A stretch of 64,000 bases of DNA, from the NCBI GenBank assembly GCA_958510875.1, contig OY294068.1:199106315-199170314 (forward strand). The letters run 5' to 3'. Numbering within the stretch: the stretch's first letter is position 1; every line of letters begins with the position of its first letter. Both the position numbers and the translations under genes were made by a program. The DNA comes from Endomychus coccineus. Lineage: Eukaryota; Arthropoda; Insecta; Coleoptera; Endomychidae. Shown one piece after another: positions 55,101 through 64,000 of the stretch. The notes under the pieces are model-generated. The model had not been told where the DNA came from. It was given only the letters and a program-made list of their open reading frames with translations, and did no database searches.

Positions 55101-57075
55101 TGTTATAGTAAGGTGAATATATTGTAGGTTCAAAGGGAACGACAGGGTAAAAAACTTTTGGTCAAACCATAGCAAGCGATCAACCTGCCGTTACAAATTA
55201 GATCATAAACATATGTTTCAACTCCCAATATACTGTAAAGCACTTGTTCTTTTTAGAAATGTTTCGGTTAAATATGTAATTTATAATTCCCTATTGAAAC
55301 TGTGAGGAACCTCTTCGACTTTGTCGATATTCAGCAAACTATAATGGCCCTTCCTTGTCAAGGATTCTGAGACTATACATTTCGTTTCCGTCCCAAATAA
55401 AGAACAAGCTGTATTAGTTTATGATGTGACGGTCATACTAGGAAATAAACTTATACACTTCACTAGTCCGTAATAAAAGGAAACAAAGAATGTTCTTAGA
55501 ACCAGCTTGAATTAAAGCAACTTGTTTGTTAGCTGAATGAATTATAATTGATAATTAATAAGGCAGCTTTGCTACACCATTCAGTCATTCGGTACTGTAT
55601 CTATTTTAGAAGACATTTCCGTGATGAGAGGAAACGGTTCAGTTAGTGATGCACCACAGTTTTTCAATAGACTCGCAGATAGACAGACCGACAGTGAGAT
55701 GGAGTAGCAGTTGTCAGTTAGACATCTCTCATTTTAACGTGAACTTTTCCTTTGATGAAATCAAATGTTACGAACGAGAAATTGTTCCTTAATATATCAA
55801 TATTTGGTGAATTGCCAACAGTTGTTGAAGAGAAAAATTTCATCCATTTCAGTAAATTTGTAACGCATGGATTCTTTTATTATCTAATACGTTCAGTTAT
55901 ATAATTAGAAAACATTATATGTCACGAATAGTTATTTGGGATTCTGAATCTATTATATCTCCGTCATAATGTCGTTTTAGATTTGATTATTCGAAGCAAA
56001 TATTGGAATGAATTTGTAATTCCTTACGAATGATTGTAACGATCAGAATCCGCAATTATCATTTACACCTCTTTTTCAATCCGATTTGGTGTTCCAGTAA
56101 TACAAGTTCACCGAACAATTGAAACATCCAATAATTAATTGGGCGAGAAAACCACAGACATAACTATGCTCCAGTCTCAAATGAAACCAATAATCAAGGA
56201 CATAAATAAAATCCAGTAGACCGTTTTGATTTGGCTACTCACTTTATTGAATCGAGCGTGAGCTAACAAGGATATATTTAATGCATAAACAATTTAACAA
56301 CTGTTACAATAGCTTGAATAAATCCCATTTACACACGATAAAATGAATTCATCGCGACACGAAGCAAACAACATTAAGCATTTAAAATGAAATTTCGTAA
56401 TTTAATGCGTTCACTGGATTAATGTATGTTATATGGAAGCATATGATGCATGAATTGAACCTTAAAACATAAATCCAATAGCCCATTGCACCTTACATTA
56501 AGCATCATACAGATCGGACTATGTAGCTCCTATGAAGCTCGCAGAAATAGTATATCGTGCAACTAGTGTGGAAAATAGGATATTTCATACGAGTGTGACA
56601 AGCTGATGTCACGAGTTAAACACTATATTCCCCAACAACCTACTTTGTACAACTTATAAGCAATAAGCAAATTGTCCCTCATAGAACCCTTCCAAAAATT
56701 TGAAAACTGTTCGTAATACACTGGAAATGAATGACTGCTATAGTTATTTTGTGAATAAATATGGCAATCATCCACTGATTATCAAAAAATTCACTAAACA
56801 CATATTTAATAAAACATGCATTTTATTACATTAAGGTGTCCCTCAGTATCTAATTTTCGGTTTACATTGTAAATTCAATGTTTTATAACTCGTATACTAA
56901 TATTTATGCATCCCAAATTGAATGTTTTTCAATTTGTGTTCTAATATTCTATATTTTATTGTATAAATGTTTCATGATCACAACCTATATACTTTGTGCT
57001 TGACTAATAATCAATACATGTATTCAATTTTTAATTGAATTGATTTTTAATTATTTGATTGTTACTGACCAGTTT
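52131..57075. other. No gene recognised
   Basis: A long AT-rich tract with no motif-bearing ORF, RNA gene or clear repeat seen. A 79-codon minus-strand ORF at 53766 has no recognisable domain. This is the largest apparently element-free stretch in the window. Confidence 0.4.
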
Positions 57076-57420
57076 TATAAAATACTGTATGTCTTATAGT
57101 CCAGGAAATAAAGGTTTTGAAGAGGAAAATTTAAGGTAAAGGACCGATTTTGATGTAGTATGAGGGCTCATTAGATTCGTTTTGGCTTCTAGATCAAAGT
57201 CTGCCATAGCTACATAGGGAGAAATGTCTCAGATTGTTAATAAACAATAAATATTGACCAAAAAATGATGTGTTATAACAATATATAAAAAAAAACTAAA
57301 AAAGCTATTTTCCATCAATTTTTAGCGATTAAAGTAGAAAATTGCAGTTATTCGATCAATAAACCATGAAAATTTAAGGTTTATGACAATTTGTTAGTTA
57401 TCTATTTGTTAATAAACAAC

Positions 57421-57930
57421 AAAATGAAAATTTTCAAAATAATCAAGATTAGATTTTAATTTGAGGTCGCTAAATACGAATTCGATGTTATTTTTTTGAT
57501 TATCTGTTAATCTAATTAGTTGATTAACAATTTAACCAAAAAAATGAAAATTTTGAAAACAATCAAGATTAGAGTCATTTTCAGGTAATTTGAGATCGCT
57601 AAATACGAATTTGATGTTTTTTCTTTAATTAAATGTTAATTTGATTAATTAATCGATAATTACTTAGATACCGAATTAACAAAAAAATTCAAAGTCTTGA
57701 AATAATCAAGATTGGAGTCACTTTCGTATAATTTAAGGCCGCCGAACACGAAATTGATGTTACTTTTTGAATCGAATGATAATTTAATTAATTAATCAAT
57801 TCACTTGGCAAATCAACAAAAAATATTCAAAATTTAAAATAATCAAGATTACAGTCAATTTCGGATAATTTGAAGTAGTTAAGTTTGAATCTAATGTGAT
57901 TTTTCAATAAATTGTTCATATTATTAGTTG
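57421..57930 (+). repeat. Four tandem units in the left foldback arm
   Basis: Units start near 57421, 57541, 57681 and 57817. Each has an aaattt-caaaataatcaagatt segment, a gagtcattttcaggtaattt-like segment, a gaggtcgctaaatacgaatt core and a drifting run of ttaattaatt. The core is related to the gaggtcgctgatcacgaat core of the arrays at 4.6-6.5 kb. Confidence 0.75.
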
Positions 57931-58079
57931 ATGGTTGCCATGGTAAGAGAGAAGTGCAGGGACGTATGTGCTGAATTCAGAACCAGTAATTCAACCTCCA
58001 GGGCCGTAGCCGTAAAGGGGAAGAGTGGTTTTTCATGTTATTGATGAAAATAGTTTCTCAGCAATTTATGCAAAAAATA

Positions 58080-58440
58080 ACTTCAAATTCGTATTCAGCG
58101 ACCTCAAATTATACGAAATTGACTACAATCTTGATTATTTCGAGACTTTGAATTTTTTGTTAATTTGGTAACTAAGTAATTATTAATTAAATAATTATAT
58201 CAACATTCAATCGAAAAAATAACATCAAACTACTCAGCGACCTCAAATTACCTGAAAATGACTCTAGTCTTGATTATTTTTTAAATTTCCATTTTTTGGG
58301 TTAATTTGTTTATTAATAAATTGTTAATCAACTAATTAGAATAACATCCAATCAGAAAAATAACATCGAATTTGTATTCCGCGACCTCAAATTACCTGAA
58401 AATGAATCTAATCTTGATTATTTAGGAAATTTCCATTTTG
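58080..58440 (-). repeat. Three tandem units in the right foldback arm
   Basis: Marked by the reverse complement aatcttgattattt near 58127, 58267 and 58410, each followed by aaatttccattttttg-like sequence. One unit fewer than the left arm, which explains the difference in arm length. Confidence 0.75.
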
Positions 58441-58785
58441 TTGTTTATTAACAAATAGATAACTGACAAATTGTTAACCTTAAATTTACATTGTTTATTG
58501 ATCAAATAACTGCAATTTTCTACTTTACCCGCTAAAAATTGATGAAAAATAGCGTTTTCAATTTTTTTTTATTATGTCAAAAACATGCCATTTATTGGCC
58601 AGTATTTATTGTTTATTAACAATAAGACAAATTTCCCCCTATGTAGCGGTGGCAGATTCTGATCTAGAGTTCAAAACGAATCGAATGAGCCCTCACACAT
58701 CAAAATCGGCCTTTTACCTCAAATTTTTCCCATTTGGGTCGATTTTGTACTTTATTTCCTGGACTATTAGTACTGTATTTTTATA

Positions 58786-60060
58786 GACGAATTGAAATTG
58801 TGAATTGAATTTGAAAAAAATCCTTTTTATCTAAACCGTAGCCATCTATGATTCCTATCTGAATTTAGTCATAACTTGTAATTGCACCTCTTTTTCCAAA
58901 TTTTTCCGAAGCAACTGGATTATACAGGAAAAATTGCCTGGAGGATATGGAAGTTATTTTCTCCAAGCCTTACAAACAACCACGATATAGACATGTGTCT
59001 AAAAGTGGAAGAATCGAAAACAAAAGAAGATAGGAAGTTTTGGTTCCCTCTAGTGAATTTGTCTCAAAAACGGAGACTGTGACTTCCATTGTTTAGTATC
59101 TTCTACATTTACCGAGTTATCCTATATGAACATTGAAATTTTCTCACCCTGTACATTAGTAAGAGAGGAACTATTCAGCTATTGCTTTCATAGAGGTTAC
59201 TATGAGTACTATGACGTTTCTGCCATTCTTTTTTCCTTTTCTAGCAATCTCCTCTAGTCTGTGGTTATTTTGAAACAAGAGAATATGGAATCGGTGTGCA
59301 TAAATGTGGATCGTACCGTGTATAGGTCTGAAATAATAATTCAGATTGCACATAATATTATGAATACATACAATGGGACACCTGACCTGACACTGCTTGC
59401 ACATTCACCTAAATTGTACTGTACAACTTATATTAAGACTATATCGCCATTGTTTATGCAGTACGCAATTGTACATCCGACTATATTCATGACAAATTCA
59501 CTGCAATAGACCATGGCGAATCGTGACTATTGAATGATGAATGCATTGTCTCGAAGGATGCAGACAATTGAATTATTACGACGATGGAGTTTCCTTCCAT
59601 CTTGCAGTAGTGTTAAGTAGAAAATCTCGGTGATAATCGGTTTCGTTGTATACTTTTTACCTCTCTGACAAGCAGGGCGCTACTATTAACTGATGAACAA
59701 AGGTTCCGTGTTGTTGCAAAACTAGACAGATTTCTAAATTTCATTAGCGAACACGAACATAAGTGCTTTGCTGCCATAGTTGTATAGATTTTACGTACGA
59801 CCCAATATTCTTCACGGAATTCTCAAACTTTTAATCTCCTTTCACGTTATATACTTCGTTCTCAAGCGAGTGCAAATAGCTCGAGGAGCTTTTATCGTGA
59901 TATTAAAAATTTCTCATTTAGCTATTTTTTTTTCTATTGGCAAACGATCGATATAGATAGAAATAGGTAGGTATGATTATTGGTACCTAATAAACTATAA
60001 TGATTAGGAATTATTGATCGTCTAACTTCACCAACTATTGTACGTACATGTCCTTATGAT
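58786..60060. other. No gene recognised
   Basis: No supported gene. Short ORFs on both strands near 58882 and 59171-59509 carry no motifs. Confidence 0.4.
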
Positions 60061-60064
60061 TGGA

Positions 60065-60150
60065 GTGAGTGAGTGATAGAGAGAGAGAGAGAGAGCAAAT
60101 ATTGTTTTCCTCATATATATTCTTTGTCTACACGAAAGAGAGAGAGATCT
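60065..60150. repeat. GA-rich microsatellite
   Basis: Contains gagtgagtgagtgat, a run of (ga)n at about 60077-60095, and agagagaga at 60136-60147. Apparent ORFs over it are artefacts of the low-complexity sequence. Confidence 0.85.
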
Positions 60151-60179
60151 CTCCTGGAGATGATCCAAATAAAACGTGA

Positions 60180-61500
60180 CTCTAAGTCTGTGAATCATAG
60201 AAAAGACGTTCAATCATCACCCCACGGCTCGGTGTTGGGATCTCTGTTATTCCTGACCTGAGTGTAGGACATTGCTCACTCAACAAAATCAATTACCAAG
60301 GATGTAGGAAGAAGAGGAGTTCCATTCCTCCTGTGCCAGTGGATAAATGCTATTCTGGAAAGAAGGGTAATCGTATCATCAATCAGAGAAACCACAGTCA
60401 CAGCTAGAGCTGGTGGGAGATGCATGCAAGGTGGGGTGTTTTCACCTCTTCTGTGGGCTCTTCTGGTGGTGAACTTTCGATGATAAGGCTTGCATCCAAA
60501 AGCATTTACTGCTTAGGGTATGCCAACGACCTTGCGAGTATCGCAATAGACAAATTCGCAGGAACAGTATCGGAGCTCACACAAACAGCTCTATCGATGA
60601 ACGGATGGTGCCAAGAGGAAGAACTTGCCATAGATCCTCTTAAAACCACTACAGTTGTCTCTATCAGGAATAAAGTACTGAGAGGACTAAAGTTACCAGT
60701 TCTGAAAGGGGTAGGAATTCCAATCGCACAAAAAGCAATATACTTGGGAGTTATTTTTGATCACAAACTGACATGGAATCAACACCTACATAAAACTACC
60801 CAGAAGAGCACTATAGCCCTCAATCTATGCAGCAGAACGTGTGGGGAACACTGAGGGCTACAATCGAAAATGATTACATGGTTATACACCAGGGTCATCA
60901 AACTCATGATTCCCAAGTATAGTCTCGAAAAAAACTTCAAAATAGTCATCACAGTCAAAAAAGACTGTCTTTAGCCTGAGTTCCTGACCAAACAGGCTAC
61001 AAAGGCAACGGAGAGGCTTATTCACTGACCGAGAAGGATAACGTAGGGCTGTAATTGGTCCAGAACTTTTCTGTGGTATAGCGGAAGCGCTTAGAACAAG
61101 GCGCCGGAAATGAGACAGTTCAAAGAGTTCATCAAGGAACTATCGCCAAAATTCATGAAGTACCTACTAGGCCAGAATAGAGAATCAACTAGAATCATGG
61201 CTGGCTGGGCCCCTGACCGAGTATTGTAGACTCAACAAATACATGAACAACTGCGGAATGACAGATATAACGCTATGCAGGTTCTGCCACGAATACACGG
61301 AGACCTCAGTGCACATACTGTGATACTGCGGGGGCCCAACAAGGCTAAGGTTCTCAACCACAGGATAGGAAAAATCACAACCCTCCCATTATATAGAGGA
61401 CCTGAGGTCTGGCCTATGGAATATAGTAACATAGATGTGTCTAGACAGGGAACTCTAACAAGAGGACATACACAATAGATCTGCAAAGATCGCTGTAGTG
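60180..61500 (+). mobile_element. Decayed LINE, RT to zinc knuckle
   Basis: Begins with an SSPHGSVLGSLLFL motif near 60210-60255 and continues through reverse transcriptase, thumb and a C-terminal zinc knuckle near 61270-61330 (CRFCHEYTETSVHILCYC). Frames change several times and stops occur. A (GA)n microsatellite lies just upstream. The architecture matches RNase H/zinc-knuckle LINE clades, though no RNase H motif was recognised between thumb and knuckle. Confidence 0.75.
60420..60854 (+). pseudogene. LINE reverse transcriptase, catalytic and thumb part
   Basis: A 144-codon frame. CLGYANDLASIA is the catalytic box with Asn in place of the first Asp of YADD, which should abolish activity. 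Then NGWCQEEELAIDPLKTTTVV, AIYLGVIFDHKLTWNQHLHK and NLCSRTCGEH, the order and spacing of palm and thumb in R1/LOA-type LINEs. The preceding segment (GRCMQGGV) retains part of the GxxQGG motif in another frame. Confidence 0.8.
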
Positions 61501-63429
61501 AGGCTCCTAGCACAAAAGCCCCATACAAATCTAATCCTATCTACCATGTTAAATCTAAGAACGTTTTGCCGATGATATGATTTATGCAAACCCCATATAC
61601 TAGCATCTAGAGCTACAAGATGATCTCGATAAGATATCTGTTTGAAGAAAATATAACTGAAGGTTTTAGGCATTGCTGCCTTTATTTGTTTCATACCTGG
61701 GTTAAGAATTATTATCAACATTCATGAAAGTTATACCTGGTGTAAAATAGTTAAAACCATTTATTTAATAACTTGCTGCTTAGAAATTTATAATGTACAT
61801 TATATTGGAAAGAATACAAATGATGTGGAGTTTTCCTGCTCAGTAGGCGTAATAATTAACGTTCACTCTTTATAGACTTCAAACGAATATGTAACAGGGA
61901 AAAAAGTTCTACGTTTATCCTTCTTTATAGAAACTAACATTTCCCCCTTTATGCTGGATTAGCAGACCTTTAAATGCAATTTAAGAACCTAATGGAAAAT
62001 CGAAAGGTCGTTTACATGGTAGACTGAAGCAGCCATATATCTCTGTCAGACGATATCAGAACAAGATTACCTTTTACGCAAATAAACTGAGCCTCGCAAC
62101 TTACTAACTATCGGACTGGCGATTTCAGTTTCAGACTTTATGAGACGTGAAAATATTGTCGGACAGCTGAAATTTATTGATTCGAAATACGTTTCGAAAC
62201 AATTGAAACACATAAGCAACTTTCATGGAAGCGAACAAGCTGGATCCGAATTCAAATACAAATATTCGATGCACTTATATGTAGGTCAAACGTTTGGGAA
62301 CGAATAGTTTTGCAATTTGTACGTGAAATGGGTGTAAATAAAATTAAACGTCACTGGTTGAATATAATAAATGGGTGAAATTAGGTAGTCCGCGAAGAAG
62401 TAACCGGGATGAATTCATCAAATGATTAGTGCGGGTCCGGTCCTCTGTGTTAAAGTTAGGGTTGGTTTAATTGTGCCACAGAGTGGGGTCATTTCTAACT
62501 ACATCCTTAGGTTCCTTAATGACTTTACCACTAGTGTCGCTTCTTTATTGCCTACGTTGTACCGACTGGATAGTTTCTTTCCCCCGGTTTTAATTAAAAA
62601 CCACACTTAAGATTTATTATTAACATTATCTTAGGGGATGTAATTAAACTAGTTTCTAGTTCGATAATGCGACGTACAGAGATGAAATTCATTCGGAAAC
62701 TAATGCTTTTAACGCTTTCTCGAGTTGAGAGCAATACGCTTAACTATTGAATATACCGGATGTTTATATAGCTTTGACACTCGCGGTGTGACTAGTGAAA
62801 ATTTGGATTTTCTTTTCTCTGGAAGCGCTTGTAGCTCTCTTCTTTAGGCTGCACGTTCCTTCCCGGCATTCTCAAAAACTGCGTCTTTGAATGGGTCTAT
62901 TTTCTGATTCTTCAAATAATTTTTTGTGGAGAAGCTTTGCGGAAATATTCTAAATCGTCTTCACAACTCCTTCCTTATAAGCGTTGCCATTAGTTCGCTT
63001 CTAGTTGAAAGCTTTTTTATAATATTTGCCAAGTGTTCGTTCGAAATCTGCTCAAGAACTTCATATTTTCGCTCTTCACAAAATGTCAAAAACTGCTTCC
63101 AAATGGCGTTTTCACCGTGTTTGCAAAAATTGAATAAATAAATTCATTGATTTGCATATTTCTAAGTCTGAAGTTTTTCCGAAGCGATTTTAATTAACGT
63201 TTGTTAATAAATGAAACCTTTGTTATTATGACAGTTATAAGATCATGGATCTAGATTCAAATTATTATTCATCATTTTTGCTTTGTTGGAAAAACCGAAG
63301 TGATTGAGTCAAGGGTATATTTGTTTACCTATACATGGTAACTATGTAAATTTTGTGATTGTTGTTGGCCTAATTTATAATGAATTATATAATCGGCATT
63401 TATTACAAACTAATTTGTTTCCTAAATTC
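61501..63429. other. No gene recognised
   Basis: No supported gene. A FADDM-like string near 61558 is isolated and was not taken as an RT box. Confidence 0.4.
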
Positions 63430-63765
63430 GCGATGAAACCCGTTTTTAGATGCAAGAACAAGCTATAGTACCGTCTATGTAATACCTTTGGTGATGTTCC
63501 CGATTTCGACATATCTAGAATTCACAAAATTTATTTGTGTCATATTCAAAATGCTAGATAGAAAATTTTAACTCGTTACAAAGAACATTTTGACCATATG
63601 AAGAAAATGATGGTGGACAATCAGCGTTTGCAGAATATATTTTGAATAAATGTCACACCATTACTCAAGAAAGTATTTCACTTTTGGAACTCATTACGGA
63701 GAAATATCTAAGTAATTTAGGAGGAATGGAAATGTATAAGCGAAGAAACAGTAAATTCAGCTTCA
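63430..63765 (+). pseudogene. PLE family 2, GIY-YIG end, second copy
   Basis: Homologous to 45540-45870. Legible parts are TRYKEHFDHMKK, an AEYILNKCHTITQES segment and LLELITEKYLSNLGGMEMYK to a stop near 63759. The frame before TRYKEH is broken. Unlike the 45-kb copy, it runs directly into its terminal sequence without an inserted LINE. Confidence 0.75.
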
Positions 63766-63930
63766 GCTGAATGTAACCCTTTGTTTGCATTGATAACCTA
63801 AACAGTATTTAAATAAGTACATTTTGTTTCGTAATTTTGCTAATTCTGATGATGGCTATTTGGTAGCAGAAAGGACCTTAGTACTTCAATAGTATATTTA
63901 GTGGATGATATTTCTTATCTATTAGTGTTA
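63766..63930 (+). mobile_element. PLE family 2 3' terminus with hammerhead-like core
   Basis: CTGATGA at 63846-63852, then tggctatttggtagca (gcta can pair with tagc) and GAAA at 63869-63872. The conserved tail follows: ggaccttagtacttcaatag, agtatatttagtggatga. It lies 91 bp after the PLE stop, which identifies this repeat family as PLE terminal. Confidence 0.65.
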
Positions 63931-64000
63931 TAGTATATGGACAGTTGTGAACTCTTTGATGTATAGGTGCTCAACTTGGCTTAACAAAAAGCCCAACAAC

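Larger units (their letters stand above)
57076..58785. mobile_element. Foldback element with internally repetitive arms
   Basis: The left arm runs from tataaaatactgtatg at 57076 to about 57940. The right arm runs from about 58070 to tactgtatttttata at 58785. They are inverted copies: tagtccaggaaataaag at 57097 pairs with its reverse complement near 58757, and landmarks stay in register inward. Within the left arm a 120-140 bp unit with ataatcaagatt is repeated four times (57440, 57561, 57702, 57839); the right arm has three. The loop (about 57950-58065) is unique. No transposase frame is present. No clear target duplication was seen. Confidence 0.85.

Noticed and set aside
57076..58785. Foldback arms read as LINE or coding sequence (70-codon ORF at 58574)
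   Set aside because: The ORF mirrors the left arm and has no domain; arm symmetry explains it.
61540..61580. FADDM-like string suggesting an RT catalytic box
   Set aside because: Isolated, with no other RT motif in register on either side.
2..63930. A bacterial or phage origin of the window
   Set aside because: No operons, ribosome-binding-site-led genes or phage genes; multiple eukaryotic retroelement types and poly(A)/microsatellite tails.

Overview
The window looks like nuclear DNA of an insect. It is AT-rich and intron/intergenic in character, with no operons or long host ORFs, and it is packed with decayed transposable elements of typical arthropod types. These are several lineages of non-LTR retrotransposon (LINE), Penelope-like elements (PLE), a mariner-like DNA transposon, a Helentron (Helitron2) remnant, LTR-retrotransposon ends, a hAT-like transposase scrap, foldback elements and a satellite-like array. 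I cannot name the species. No host protein-coding gene is recognised with confidence; one short GC-rich ORF near 44.65 kb is a weak candidate exon.

Layout. 0-5.6 kb: the 3' end of a LINE on the plus strand, a second LINE on the minus strand, a decayed PLE, then the left half of an inverted repeat array interrupted by a block that also occurs near 9.6-10.2 kb. 6.1-6.5 kb: the opposite-facing half of that array. 7.42-9.29 kb: a TA-flanked mariner-like element with about 590-bp terminal inverted repeats and a broken transposase C-terminus. 10-11.2 kb: a minus-strand LINE. 12.6-14.5 kb: the GIY-YIG end of PLE family 1, its 3' terminal sequence and a palindromic terminal structure with hammerhead-ribozyme-like cores. 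15.9-16.3, 19.9-20.1, 34.8-35.35, 47.6-48.7 and 51.9-52.1 kb: 3' fragments of one recurrent LINE type. 16.95-18.69 kb: a satellite-like array of about 13 units. 20.2-21.4 kb: a hairpin and a small element with an orphan ORF. 22.8-24.45 kb: a Helentron remnant. 25.2-27.8 kb: a LINE RNase H fragment and two related LTRs. 29.7-30.2 kb: a LINE reverse-transcriptase fragment. 35.8-38.6 kb: a LINE RNase H region split by a second, antisense LINE. 39.8-41.5 kb: a long LTR with its leader. 43.7 kb: hAT-like transposase fragment. 45.0-46.6 kb: PLE family 2, itself invaded by a LINE 3' end. 49.9-50.65 kb: LINE fragment plus a GC-rich ORF. 57.08-58.79 kb: a 1.7-kb foldback element. 60.2-61.5 kb: a LINE of the RNase H/zinc-knuckle type. 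63.4-63.9 kb: second copy of the PLE family 2 3' end.

The genes do not form a pathway; they are successive, often nested, mobile-element insertions. The most interesting threads are (i) PLE termini carrying CUGANGA-stem-GAAA cores like hammerhead ribozymes, in at least two PLE families and in face-to-face pairs; (ii) a repeat core (gaggtcgctgatcacgaat-like) shared by the inverted arrays at 4.6-6.5 kb, 30.9 kb and the 57-58.8 kb foldback; and (iii) several datable nested insertions. All assignments come from reading the sequence and its translations; no database search was run.
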